Shown: positions 39,290 through 51,358, counted from the first letter of the stretch. The stretch: 64,000 nt of DNA from Limnomonas spitsbergensis (GCA_037349105.1 JAYJMM010000104.1:3506001-3570000); one strand, 5' to 3'. The notes: generated by a model from the sequence alone, not told the origin. Program-made: numbers and translations.

Positions 39290-39950
39290 CTTAGCAACAG
39301 TATCCCTCAATGGCATAACAGTATCACAAGGATCCACACTCAAGATTTCAACCTTCAACCCAGCTTGGGTCTTCTAGAGTGACATGCTGGGGGTGCATCA
39401 GTGAATTTATGATTCCAGTCTACAGCCCAGCTTAGGTCTCCTAGAGTGGCAAGCCTAGGGGCATCGACACAAATTAGATTTCAGTTTAACCCCGTGCTTG
39501 GGATTCCTCGAGTGGCATGCTTGTGGCTCATCAACATAATAAAGATTTCAGTCTACAGCATTGCTCACGTCTCCTAGAGTGGCATGTCTAGGGCGCATCA
39601 GCATAATTAAGATTCCAGTCTAAGACCCTGCTTGGGTCTCCTAGAGTGGCATGTCTAGGGCGCATCAGCATAATTAAGGTTCAGTATGGAAGCATGCTTG
39701 GGTCTCCTAGAGTGGCATGTCTAGGGCGCATCCGCATAATTAAGATTTCAGTCTAAAGCCTTGCTCACGTCTCCTATGGTGCATACCTGGGCGCATCAGC
39801 ATAATTAAGATTTCAGTCTAGAGACCTCCTCGGGTCTTCTAGAGTGGCATGTCTAGGGTGCATCAGCATAATTAAAATTTCAGTATTCAGCCTTGCTTGG
39901 GTCTCCTATGGTGCACACCTGGGGCAAATCAGCATAATTGTGATAAAATA
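39290..39950. repeat. About 67-bp satellite, roughly ten copies
   Basis: Units of the form 'tgggtctcctagagtggcat', gtctagggcgcatcagcat, aattaagatttcagtctaa are repeated at about 66-68 bp spacing between the two coding regions of the TIR element. Confidence 0.9.
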
Positions 39951-40252
39951 TCTGAAGCCGTAATACCGTCACATGAATCCTGAACTAAACAATTTTCGAG
40001 GGGAAAACAGGAAACCAAGATTTCAGTCAGAAGCCCCGCTCAAAGCTTGAGAAGCATGTCTCGTGCGTATCAAGCAAAATGAAGGTGCCTCAAACATCAT
40101 GAAACAAAGGGCATGGCTAGGCAGTATAGTCTGCATAGTGAATCCGCTTTAAAATACAAAATAAAAGGTGGGAATGAGACCTGACTGAGCAGGTTGGTTG
40201 CGCATCATGACGCGCGCAATGACACCCACTGCGAACTTGGTCGACTCCTCTC

Positions 40253-40759
40253 CTAGGGGGTAGTCTGGTAGATGGCCCATGCCAAATTCCTACCATCTAG
40301 GCCCAAAGGCTGCACAAAAGCTATCAAGATTTCTGGGCTAGTGCCAATGTTAAGAGCTGCCTCCTGGACTGATGCGGACATGCTCTCTTCAGATGAACCT
40401 GGGGGAGGAAGGCTGCTGGGGCTGCAGGGGCTACATGGGCTGTAGGGGCAGCAGGGGTGGCCATGATAGCAGCTGGTTCTCTGAATGGCATGGTTCTCTG
40501 AATGAACTCCGCTAGCCGCTCGCATATCCGTAACACATTCAAATGCAAGCTCCCAATGGAGCTTGCACCCGTTTCGGCTAATGAATAAATGTACAACATG
40601 GCTTGCTGTTTCTAAAGGGTCTGCCTCACAACCTTCTGCCTCGCTAACAGCTTCGAGCAGGGGCATGAGCATGCCGGCATGCGCTGCACGTGAGGACGGG
40701 TTGCTTTGATGCACATTCCCGCCCGTATGCACATTCCCCGCCCAAATGCAGTGACCCAT
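40253..40759 (-). CDS. Second unknown ORF in the TIR element
   Basis: A minus-strand open frame with protein-like composition (MLMPLLEAVSEAEGCEADPL, HVVHLFISRNGCKLHWELAF, SVQEAALNIGTSPEILIAFV, GRNLAWAIYQTTP). The 5' part runs into minisatellite, so the true start, or an upstream exon, is unknown; about 40680 is a reasonable upper limit. It is convergent with the plus-strand coding region across the satellite. Function unknown. Confidence 0.4.
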   Translation of the reverse strand: MGHCIWAGNVHTGGNVHQSNPSSRAAHAGMLMPLLEAVSEAEGCEADPLETASHVVHLFISRNGCKLHWELAFECVTDMRAASGVHSENHAIQRTSCYHGHPCCPYSPCSPCSPSSLPPPGSSEESMSASVQEAALNIGTSPEILIAFVQPLGLDGRNLAWAIYQTTP

Positions 40760-41330
40760 GCATGTGCATGCAGGCTAGGGTCTGTGCATGCTGGCCATGG
40801 TCTATATGCATACAGGCTGTGCGCATACGGACGGGAGCTGTACAACCGGACAGGCTGTACAAACGGGCGAGAATGTGCACGTGGACGAGAGTCTGCATAT
40901 GTTGGCGGGGGCGCATAGCTTACGGGTTGGGAATGCGGGTGGGGGGCTGTGCGTGCAAGCGTGGGGCTGCGCAAACGGGCGGAGAGCCGCCCATTTGGGC
41001 GGGACTTGCGCACACAGATAAAGGCCTGTGCATACGGGCAGTGCCTACGGGTGGATAACAGTGTATGCAGATGGGGGATGGGGGACCGTGCGGGCGGATG
41101 GGGGTAACATTGCATACAGGTGGGGGTCTGCAGAATGCTGAATGTGAATGGGGATGGGGGGCAGTACCAGCGGATGGGAGTAACAGTACATACAAGTGGG
41201 GGCCTGTGCATACGGGCTGTGTCTATGGGTGGGTAACAGTGAAAGCCGATGGGGGACTGGGGGGCCGATCGGGCGTGTGGGAAATGTGCATGGGGGTGTG
41301 GACTGTGTACACGGGTAGAGGATGGCTCAT
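40690..41330. repeat. G-rich subterminal minisatellite of the TIR element
   Basis: Degenerate units like 'gtgcatacgggcggg' and gggtggg...tgtgcatac. They are similar in style to the inner TIR sequence but lack a clear partner on the left side. Confidence 0.65.
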
Positions 41331-41367
41331 GTGGTTGAAAGACCGTTTATGAGGGCGAGGTGCAGAG

Positions 41368-42182
41368 CATATTGGCAGGCGACAGGCGGCTGTGCGTGCA
41401 AGCGGGGGTAGTGCGCATGCGGGCGGGGTGTTTGCATGTGGGAAGGAGCTGAGAATGCAGGTGGAGGGTCGCGAGCGCGGCTACGTGCGATGAATGCAGG
41501 CATGGACATGTGCATGCAAGGAATGCGTAGGCGTGTGGGGCGCTTTGCAAGCAGGCGGGATGCTGTGCATGTGGGCATGGGTGTGTGCATGTAGGCAGAG
41601 TGTATGTCGGTGGGAGCTGTGCATGCAAGCGGTGAATTTTGTGAAGTTTTTACAGTCCATCAGAGCAAGCGGGCGGGGTAACGTGCATGCATGCGGGGGG
41701 CTGGGCATGCATTCGGGGGCTGTCAGTACTGGTGGAAGCTGCGCATGCATGCAAGATATTGCCCAAAAGGGTGGGATGCTGTGTTAGCTGGCTCAATGCT
41801 GTGCATGTGGGCCTAAACTACACATCAAAATGCAGTGAATGCTCTTGTAGCAGGCAGAGGTTCAGGCACGCTTCATACCAGTTAAAGTAGGACCTGCAGC
41901 TTTAGATAATCGCGCCTGAGGATGGGCTGCAGCAGCGATTAGTCCACCCTCGCCTGCAACACTCTCGCTTCCATGGAGGCCCTCTGGGCACTTGGTACGA
42001 TCGGAATCGAGGTCGATAAATAACAAGTAATGCAAGTATTTAATGGCATGCGCTCCTCTTCAAAGATGACGGACTTAGGAAAAAATGACGTCACTCACTT
42101 GCCAACGTTGGCAAATAATGCCATGTCATTTGACTGAAACGTTGGAGAGTAATAGTACGTTTTTAAGGGAGATCGATATCTG
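41368..42182 (-). repeat. Right terminal inverted repeat
   Basis: Reverse complement of 37024-37825 with small indels. It ends about 280 bp upstream of the SEL1L-like start codon. Confidence 0.8.
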
Positions 42183-42463
42183 GGATCGTTGATGACATGA
42201 CGGTCGGCTCAGATCTCTGGCTCAGATCTGCTATCTGTTTTTCTGGTTTTTCGGGCACATCTGTACGGGGGCTCGGCGCATGCTGCCCGAGTCGTCGAAG
42301 TGACTGGAGTAGGTCTGATGCCATTTGCCGGTGTTCCTATTATCTACATTGCGACACCATTCCCAACTTGGCCAGCCTGTAAACAGCAAGCGACACACAA
42401 TATGCTCATCACGTTCCGGTACCGGTAACAAGGTTGTCGTTTCTGAGAGAGCTGCAGCGCATC

Positions 42464-45400
42464 ATGAAGCGAATCATGTACTTAGCCGTGTTCGCTGTGG
42501 CTCTATCCACCCTACCGGCACGTGGTAGGGGAACTTGTGCGAAATATGAACTGGTCGAGGCCTTTCTCGCTGACAACACGCTTACAAATGCAGCGCTCAC
42601 TTCAGGAGATGACCATGGGCAGGAGACTTACGACAACCGCGAAATGGCTGACGAAGTGAGTCCCGCCCACGGGTGGTCGATCCGAGAAGCATGCGCCTGC
42701 TTCCAAGCGCCTCATCGGACTTGACTGCATTGGGGTAACCCTAAGACCGAAAATCTGGGCATGCTTCCTCCATCCCTAGCCTTGCCTGCACCATGCCATG
42801 CTGCCTCCCTGTCCCGTGCAGGCATCAGAGCAACATCATGCCGACCGGGGGCGTGCCGCTGGATCAATCGATCCAGGCGTCCCCATGGCAGGATCGCAGG
42901 AGCAGCGGCAAGGCCACAGCCACAGAATTGCATCAGAGGGCCTCGCTGTTGATGCAAATGAGAGCTGGGAGCTGGCAACCAAAAATGCGCAGGCGGATGC
43001 ACAGCGGCCTGCAATGAACGCTGATGTGCTGCAAGCATCAGGCCATGCTGTGGGAGCGGAGTCTGTCGAACTGGGGGATCAGCATCAAGCAGTACAGGGT
43101 GGTGACCTTAGTGCCTCTGATATGAGCACGGATGAGTCGGATGGTCTGGACCTCACACCCTCCCAAGCTTCATCAGAGGCGCTCCAACCGGTGGCTGTGC
43201 AGCACCCTCCGACCTTTGCCACAGTGATCCTTGGGGGGCAAACCAGAGAAACTCTTCATCAGCGGTGAGTGACAGTCTTCATTGTAGTGTGCGCCAGACC
43301 ACCTTCGGCAGGCATCTGGGCAGCCACCACTGGGCCAATGAAACTCTAACTTTGGGCAACACAACGGAGGCCTTAGCGCGCTCGCATGCACATCAGGCAA
43401 GGACAGCCTTGCTCCAGTTCAGCACCAGGAGGAAAAATAGACCTCGCAGCTGCAGGGGAGAGAGACCCTCCATGCATTGGGCTGGCTCATACCATATGTT
43501 TCGGTGACACTACACTCGCAGTTCATACCATACAATTCTTACGAACGTATTTGTAAGTTGAGCATGTCCACCATGGATTTTGACCCCGACGGAAAAAAAC
43601 TCAGAACATGACAGGAACATGTGTGTGATGTGCATGCCTGCACCCGCAGGCTGGAGGCTGCCCAGAAGCACCTCTTTGCCTCAAGAAGGCGTAACCTCAG
43701 GGCTGGCATGGCCCACCTGATGGAGCTAGCTGCAATAGTGGACCGGGTGAATACAGCGCATGAGGTGGGTGGCCAGCAGGGAGGACCGGGAGCTTTCAGG
43801 CTATGCGGCTGTACCTGCAGGGTGTAAGGCTGTACCTGCAGGGTGTAAGGCTGTACCTGCAGGCTGTAGAGCAGGGTGTAAGGCTGTACCTACAGGCTGT
43901 AGAACAGGGTGTAAGGCTGTACCTACAGGCTGTACCTGCAGGGTGTAAGGCTGTACCTGCAGGCTGTAGAACAGGGTGTGAGGCTGTACCTGCAGGCTGT
44001 AGAACAGGGTGTAAGGCTGTACCTGCAGGCTGTAGAACAGGGTGTAATGCTGTACCTGCAGGGTGTAAGGCTGTACCTGCAGGCTGTAAAACAGTCTACG
44101 TTGCTGTACATGCAGCACATGGGTGCATGCTGCTATCACCCAGAATCCGTGATGAGCTAGGACTGCTCAAAAGTACAACAGCTGGCGCACTCGCCCCTGC
44201 CTAGTGTCCTACCAAAGGCTCCCCCCTACTTGAACTCCTTGATGAGATCATCACCCTCCAACAGCAGGCGGTTGAGTACCTGATGTCCGTGTCACCTGAA
44301 GTACCTGATGAGCCTGTGGTGGCGGCGTCGCCCCGGGTACCGAAGCTGGGCACATTGCTGGCTAGGTCACAGCAGTATCAGGGCACAGGTGAGTGGTGCC
44401 TTACCGGTGCATGTGGTGATGGGCTGTACATGGGTACAGGCAAGTGGTACCATGCTGGTGCATGTGAGTGGTGCCTTGTCGGTGTGTGTGGCTATGAGCA
44501 GTAGCTGGGTACATGTGAGTGGTACATGGCTGGCACATGTGGTGATGAGCAGTAGCTGGGTGCAGGTGAGTGGTGCCTTGCTGGTGCGTGTGGCTATAAA
44601 TGTATGCATATGTCTCCTTGGGGGCACATACAGGGCGTTTCATGTAGGGCTTTCCTGCATGCACGTTCAGCATGCTTGTGTATAGAGTATTGATGTTTGT
44701 ACTTTTGTATTCCGGACCTAACAGCATAATGACTCAAAATAGCATCCTGTGTCAAACATTTAGTAAGTTTGGGTAGAGGCTAGCGAGCCTTCCACCAGGG
44801 CAGTAGGTCCATGCCTCGCACAAGATGTGCCTGCTTGCCTACCACCTGCCTGCCTACCTGCCATCCTGCATGCCTACCTACCTGCCTGCCTGTCTGCCTA
44901 CCTGCCTACCTACCTGCCTGCCTGTCTGCCTACCTGCCTGCCTACCTACCTACCTACCTGCCTACCTGCCTGCCTGCCTACCTACCTACCTGCCTACCTG
45001 CCTGCCTGCCTACCTACCTGCCTACCTACCTGCCTGCCTGCCTGCCTACCTACCTACCTACCTACCTGCCCACCTATCTGCCTACCTACCTGTCCGCCTA
45101 CCAACCTGCCTACCTGCCTGCCTACCTGCCAGCCTGCCTGCCTGCCTACCTGCCCACCTGCCTGCCTGCCTACCTGCCCATCTATCTGCCTGTCTGCCTG
45201 CCTAACCGCTTATCTGCCTGCCTGCCTACCTGCCCATCTACCTGTCTGCCTACCTGCCTACCTGCCTGCCTACCTACCTACCTATCTACCTGCCTGCCTG
45301 CTGACCTGCCTGCCCACCTGCCTGCCGACCCGCCTGCCATCAGGAGTGGAAGTAGCTGCCCACGCGTCATTCAGCCTGGCGGTCCTCGAAGCCAACGGCT

Positions 45401-48400
45401 TGCTGGCAGAGGAGGGCCTGCCACGTGGCTCGCAGGAGGCCCTCTCAAGGCTGTATGGTGCTGCAGCTGCAGGCAGCCAGAAGGCCTTGTACGCACTATC
45501 CAACCGGTTCATGTATGTGAGTTGTGAATGGCCAAGAGCATGTGAGTAGTAAATGGTCCGACATGCTAGCTGGACAGGGCCAGAGGTGTGGGTCAGAAAG
45601 GTTTGCCAAAGTTCATAGGAAATGTTCATGCACCAGAGGAAGACAGGTGGGTGCACACTCCTAGAAATGGCTGGGGGAGGGAGGTGTGGGTCTTGGCTGC
45701 AAGAGATTTCCGGATGATGGGCATCGCACCTATGAATCTATGATGTGTATGAACGTTCTTTGGGGGCTCTTATCCATGCGGGATGGTAGGGGCAAAGCCC
45801 CTCAGACCTAAACGCGTTCTGTCTTGCATCAATCAAACATTTAAATGTCAAGTTTTTTTTTATTTTTAATAACTTATAAGCCATGCATCACTTATTAACT
45901 GACCTAATAAAGCATGCATTTCGGTTACTGGTATTCATGAATCTGCTGTGATGGCAAGATCATGAGGTGATGAATATATCTGTACAATTTGTAAAAGCTG
46001 TGCCTTCTCCGCAGCTCACGAGTGATGTGTGCGTTCCGAAAAGTTGTGACCTGTGCATGGCTGTGCAATGTGACAACCAACATATGGTCCCTGACTAAAC
46101 ATGCATTGTAAACCAGATGCATTGGCGAGTTATCGAGCATGCGATGGCTCTCCTGCCTTTTAAAGAGGCAATCAGAACATCTGCTTCAGCAGGGTATACG
46201 GAAAGGGGTTCATGGATTTAAAGGAAAACATGCTTGATTACCAATCAGTGGCACCATTTGGAAGCTGCGGACCTGCTCTAGCCTGTTTCTGATCTGAGGA
46301 AGAGGAATTAGTTGTTTAGCAGAAGGGGCCAATGCTATACGTTGTGTGCCCCCCCACCACCACCACGTTTCATTGCTCATTGGTTGTGGCCAATGATGAA
46401 GCCTCAGAAGGTGTCATGCTCTTCGTCCTCCCTCCCCCACCATAGCATTTTTTTGGCCAAGTGTCCCTGCCCTCCCTCTTCATCATGTTTCACCTGCCAC
46501 CCTGCCACAGGGGGCACAGGGTCACGATGTGGCCAAGGATAAATTAATCATGCCTCAGAAAGGGGTCAAGCTCTTAGTCCTCCCACCCGCACCATAGGAA
46601 TTCATTGCCCAGTGTCCCCTCTCTCCCCCATCTTCATGTTTTACCAGCCCCAGGGTTGCCATATGGCCAAGGATGAGGCCTCAGAATGGGGTGAAGCTCT
46701 TAGTCCTCCCTCCGCCATCAGAGCATTATGCTGCTCATTGTCCCCACTCTCCCCCATCTTCATGTTTCACTTGCCCCAGGGTCACGATGTGGCCAACAAT
46801 TATGCCTCCGAAAGGTGTCGTGCTCTTTGTCCTCCCTCCCCCTCAAAATTTATATTTCTCCAGTGTCCCCACTCTCCCCCATCTTCATGTTTTACCTGCC
46901 CCAGGGTCATGATGTGGCCAAGGATGAGGCCACAGCCCTGCAGTATGCACGCCTGGCAGCAGACCGCCTGGCCGTGGAGATTGAGGGGGTGAGGCGCCAT
47001 AACCTGCCTTCAATATTATGCCCATGTTTGTTTTGTGTTCACCCTGATATCCGTCGCTTGGCCACGTCCCTGTCTCACCCATTGCCCTCTTGCACCATCA
47101 GGGTCAAAATACAGGGGAGGCGCTAGCCCCCATGAACCTCCGGGAGCGCTGGATGGATCCGCGGTACATCTCGGGAGAGGACGCAGAGAATGCCGAGCAG
47201 CTGATACAGGTGAGCGTGGGCAAGGAGCTAGTGCGACAAGTATGTGATCAGGCTGGAGATTCTCCGGCCTCATCTGATTCTCCGGGGAAGAGAAACAATG
47301 GAGGCACGTGCAACCCGCGGCTTTTGGTTTTGAGGATGAAAAATTGGCTCCTGTTTGTGCTGAGAGCTGCGTGCTGCTGCAGGCCAAGTAACAGAGTCGC
47401 ATGTTCACGCTTAGAGTTAAGGGTTCAGGGTTAAAACCCTAAACCCTACAGGACTCTACAGAACCTGTCTGATCTCCCCTGTCAGTTTCCCTCCTGCCTC
47501 TGGTAGTCTGGTAGGTGGTATTCCCTTGGGCCATCCCTAAGCGTCCCTCTCGCCTGAAATCTGAAAGGCTCTCTGCAGGTGGAGGAGGACTTGGCGCTCC
47601 GGGGCAACTTGGATGCGCAGCGCAATGTTGCGTACCGCCGGCTGGCGGGACGGGGCATGCAGGCCGATCCAGCTGGGGCGTTCCATGACTTTGAGGCGGC
47701 GGCACAGCAGGGCGACCCCCACGCCATCTTCAACTTAGGGTACATGCACCTGAGGGTGGGTCCTGGGGGGGCGGGCGGAACAAGGGATTGGGGTACATGC
47801 ACCTGAGGGTGGGTCCTGGGGGGCCTCCTGGTAACGGCGCGGATGTGGCTACGGCCCCAAGCTGCGTTGTTTCCTGAACCTCCACGCCCCAATAGGGCGT
47901 AGCTTTCCTTTATTTCTCTGGGGTCGGGCGGAACAAGAGAGGGGGGATTTGTTTCTGATCTTGTGTCATAATGATGCGACATCATTGTGCACTCATCATC
48001 AGGTAATGAAAACGACACTGTCGTTTTCATTATGACGAGCCTCAAAATCTGTCTTGGTTGGGAACCCTGGGGCTCTATGCTGGCGAATATAACGTTGGAC
48101 TGTGCCCTCTATGTCCTCTGAGTTGGGCATCTTGTCCTCATTTGCGTAGCTCTGCTCACTCCCGTGGGTTCCTCCATGCATCTCTTTGTTGGTACCTACC
48201 TGCAGGGCCTGCATGGACCCCCCAATGAAAATCTTGCTCTCCAGCATTTTGAAGCCGCAGCCGCTAAGAACCTTTCCTCAGCATGGTGTGCGATCGGTGT
48301 CATGCACTGGTCGGGTCAGGGCGGCTTGACACCCAACTTAACAGCAGCGATGGAGGCACTGAATAGGTGTGTATGCGTGTGTGTGTGTGTGTGTGTGTGT

Positions 48401-51358
48401 GTTTGAAGTCCCCAAGTGGTCTTGGAGCTGGGTAAAGTCTTCATGTCTGACTGAAGAAGGGTGTGTATGAATTCTTCATGTAAGACGTAATGAGGGTATG
48501 TGTGAAGTCCTCGTGTACAACGGAATGAGGGCAACCAGCTAGTTCATTGCAGCATGCAAGGTTCAGTGCGCATATGTGCCTCATGTGAAATCCCACCCTC
48601 CCGGCTGCCATGCTTGATCTGAATCTGGGGCAGCGGCTACTCTGAAAGCATGGTCATCAGCTACAATAAGGTGTTGGGGGGGGGGGGGAGGGTGCTTTCA
48701 ATAAACGGTGCAGTAACCAAACCTGCTGGAACTGCAGCCATAGCTAAACACCCAACCTTTTGTTAGGCACTGTATGTAGCATGTCAGGTTTAGAGCTAAT
48801 ATAATCCGTTGTGCACGTCACCCCAATACCCTGTGTGCCCTCCTTGCAGGGGAGCTGAACAGAACAGCTCGGACTGTTTGTTCAACCTGGGCACGATGTA
48901 TGCCCACGGGCTGGGGACGCCTCTGAACCACACCAAAGGTAAGCGGGAAGAGGGACATGGTTCGCACGGACGGAAGTCCACGACGCACTTTGTTACTAGC
49001 GTGAGTGAGCACATCCAGCTGATCTGTGCGCCGCTGGCAGTTTACGTTCATTTAAAAAGTGTGGGGGGCTGTAGTGCTGTGGTGCATGACCACTTTGATG
49101 CATGGGACAGGTGCCTTGCTAACAGGATTGAGCACTGAATAATTAGGACAGAAAACAAGAAACAAGAATGGTGCCCCCCTTGAACTTGCCACCAGCTGAC
49201 AACCATGCTGTGGTCATACGTATGAATAATTCATGGGGGATCTGATCCTGAGCATATCAAGGTGCTTCACGCACCGCTGCCAATTTCCAATAATAGGGGA
49301 TCTGATCCTGGGCATGTCCAGGTGCTCCACGCGCCGCTGCCGAATTTTTCATTCACATGGGATCTGATCCTGAGTGCTGTGACTGGGGCCCACATCGCCC
49401 TGCCTGCTTTGTCCACCTGACAGCCTTCTAGACTGGTCCGATGCAAAGCCTCGCTATTGCAGCATTGCCTTCCTTCCCTACTGCTTGTTAACTCTGCCTT
49501 CCGTTGCCTTGTCCAAGCAACAGCATTTGAGATATATAAGCGTGCAGACGAGTTCGGCCACTGGAAGGGCCCGTACATGCTCGGAATCATGTACCAACAG
49601 GGGGCAGGCACCGAGCAGAATACCACGCGGGCATTGGAGCAATTTACGAGGCTGTTCAGAGAACGAGCGATGTAAGCAATAGCGTACAAAGCCAGTGTTT
49701 ACACACAGAGTTCTCTGGGTTCTGTATGGCATGAGAGGGCTGTGGATGCAACTATGTCCCGACTGTTGAGCGCGAGGAAGATATTCCCCTCCGAAGAGGA
49801 GGGGCCCCTTACCAGATAGGGCCCAAATTAAGTGCTTGGGGCTCATTGAGAAAATGTGTTGAGAGGTAGCAGGTCCTAGAGGAGCAAGAATGCCGGCCTG
49901 CCGCCTGGTCTCATCGTTCACGGAGAATCCGTGAAGTATGAGATCTCAGCTCTGCTGCTGAAGCAGCAGCTTATCCCTTGTGGCCTGATCCTGACTCCAT
50001 ACTGCCTGGTGGCCTGATCTGACCTCATCACTTTCCTCCATGCGCCCCTGACGTATCCGGGTGTGCAGGTGGACCGAAACCGTGACAGCGGCAGCCAATG
50101 CGCTGGATGGTGGTGATGAGTGGTCAGCCCTTGTGCAGCTTCTGTTTGCGGCTGAGCAGGGCTCCACCGTCGCGTCATCAAACGCAGCGTGGATGCTGCG
50201 CAGGGGCGCACCCCACGGCAACGGCAGGGGCTTCCCGCCCGTCGGTCGCAGGCTTGACCTAGCCGCTAGGTTGTACGAGCGGGCCGCTCGCCAGGGCTGT
50301 GCAGAGAGCGCGGTGGAGCTGGGAAATATGGTGTATGATGCTGAGACGCTCGGCCTGTCTAGACAGAGGAATCTGACTGAGGTATGTGAGCGTCTGCATG
50401 CATACAACTGTTGGATTAGGGGAAGGGAGTGATAGTCCAGTGAATGATTTGAGGGGGGAGGTCTTTATTTGGTGCTCTGATGTTTGTATGTTCCGTGGCG
50501 AGGGGCATATTGTTAAATTAATGGCTAAGGGGTGCTAACGAGAGATTCCACATCCCCAAGATGTCGCTTACACTTGTAACTCATTTTGCGTTGCGTCTGT
50601 TATCAGGGGCTCAATCCAGGGACTTCCTGATGCATCGCGCTATGCACCTGGGCCTTCCTTCACGAATTGCACATTTCCCCCCCCTCCCCCTCTCCCCTGC
50701 TGAGCACCAGGTTCTCTTCTGGTACCGTCAGGCGGCAGATGCTGGCAGCCCTGAGGGTCTGTACCTGCTTGGCTGGGCACATCAGTGGGGGGTCGGCACG
50801 GAGCGCAACCTTACCGCAGCGGCTGAGCTCTACCTCCAGGCAAGTCACGCCGCAGGCATCCACCGGTCGCGTGCAGTGGCGCCTGTGCTTGGGCTGCTGT
50901 CCTTACGTCTGGATGTGCTGCTGCGGCCGCTGGTGGGGGACGATGCAACGGGGCGGGGAGCGGTGCAGCTGCAGCGAATGCTGAGACTGCTGCCAGCGCT
51001 GGTGCGGCAGCCTGAGGCAAAAGAAGGGACGGAAGGGAGGGGATTGGCAGAGGAGGCTCACGCCAGCGGTCAGCCCAGCAATACAGAGAAGGGCTGGTTT
51101 GAGGAGCAAGGTACGGAGGAGGAGGAGGATTCAGAGGATGGGGTTGAGGTTACGGTGCAAGAACTTGTTAGGCGAGGGCTGGACAGGGCTTGGATGTGCG
51201 CCCGAGTTCTGTTTAATAGCCTTAATGTCATGGACGTAAAGGAATCTGCGGAGAACATCGTCATGGCCGTGTTGGTCGGAGCGCTGGCTCTGGTGTTGTG
51301 GGTCCGGCAGCAGCGCATGCTGGCTGCAAATGCGGTAAGGCTTCCCCAGGTGCCATAA
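42464..51358 (+). CDS. SEL1L/Hrd3-like ER-associated degradation protein
   Basis: Thirteen exons: 42464-42655, 42822-43264, 43650-43764, 44205-44388, 45344-45516, 46905-46988, 47102-47209, 47579-47755, 48206-48366, 48850-48938, 49518-49671, 50069-50381, 50705-51358. All are in phase and give 948 residues. A signal peptide (MKRIMYLAVFAVALSTLPARG) is followed by an acidic low-complexity region and then Sel1-like TPR repeats, e.g. AFHDFEAAAQQGDPHAIFNL, NLGTMYAHGLGTPLNHT, YMLGIMYQQGAGTEQNTTRA and LYLLGWAHQWGVGTERNLTA. One membrane segment near the C-terminus (NIVMAVLVGALALVLWV) is followed by a short cytosolic tail. This layout is that of SEL1L/Hrd3, the lumenal adaptor of the HRD1 ubiquitin ligase. 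Introns carry several tandem repeats; one shows partial exon duplication. Confidence 0.9.
43795..44100. repeat. Minisatellite in SEL1L-like intron 3
   Basis: About a dozen units of 'ggtgtaaggctgtacctgca' with an optional 'ggctgtagaacag' segment. The unit contains both acceptor-like ctgcag|g and donor-like g|gtgtaag. Confidence 0.9.
44389..44610. repeat. Tandem repeat starting at exon 4 donor of SEL1L-like gene
   Basis: Units of about 60 bp containing 'aggtgagtggtgccttnc', ggtgcatgtggtgatgagc and agtagctgggta begin exactly at the donor (acag|gtgagtgg). Confidence 0.75.
44827..45340. repeat. (CCTGCCTAC)n-type microsatellite ending at exon 5 acceptor
   Basis: About 500 bp of cctgcctacctacctgcc runs serve as a very long pyrimidine-rich tract, ending just before the acceptor at 45343. 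The Leu/Pro/Ala/Cys/Tyr open frames over it are artefacts. Confidence 0.95.
46370..46904. repeat. About 130-bp tandem duplications of the exon 6 acceptor
   Basis: Four degenerate units precede the real exon (46905). Each ends with a 'ttgccccagg' acceptor-like site and starts a copy of the exon's first 20 or so bases (ggtcacgatgtggccaagga). Copies begin near 46385, 46520, 46656 and 46783. Confidence 0.85.
47421..47446. repeat. Imperfect telomere-like palindrome
   Basis: gggttcagggtt against aaccctaaaccc. It resembles 16777-16807 but is degraded, and lies in the intron before exon 8 of the SEL1L-like gene. Confidence 0.7.
47738..47822. repeat. Duplicated exon 8 donor in SEL1L-like gene
   Basis: The last exon bases plus intron start, 'ggtacatgcacctgagggtg' and ggtcctgggggg, are repeated 52 bp downstream, giving a second candidate 5' splice site. 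Confidence 0.85.
48367..48402. repeat. (GT)n microsatellite at exon 9 donor
   Basis: A GT run begins at the donor of exon 9 (AG|GTGTGTATGC). Confidence 0.9.

Larger units (their letters stand above)
37024..42182. mobile_element. Large DNA transposon with about 800-bp terminal inverted repeats
   Basis: 37024 to about 37825 is the imperfect reverse complement of about 41368-42182. The outer ends read tatcgatctcccttaaaaac on both sides, followed inward by gccaacgttggcaagtgagt. Flanking 'ggatcgt' at 37015-37021 and 42183-42189 could be a target-site duplication. The inner halves of the TIRs are rich in atgcatgcac-type minisatellite. Inside are coding pieces on both strands and a 67-bp satellite. 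Long TIRs with a 7-9 bp duplication suggest a Mutator-like or similar superfamily, but no DDE motif was identified. Confidence 0.8.

Noticed and set aside
43795..44100. CRISPR-like array
   Set aside because: Units are contiguous with no unique spacers, and the DNA is eukaryotic. It is an intronic minisatellite.
44811..45549. Three overlapping long ORFs rich in Leu/Pro/Ala/Cys/Tyr
   Set aside because: They are translations of the cctgcctacc microsatellite in all frames. Only the tail from 45344 is a real exon.
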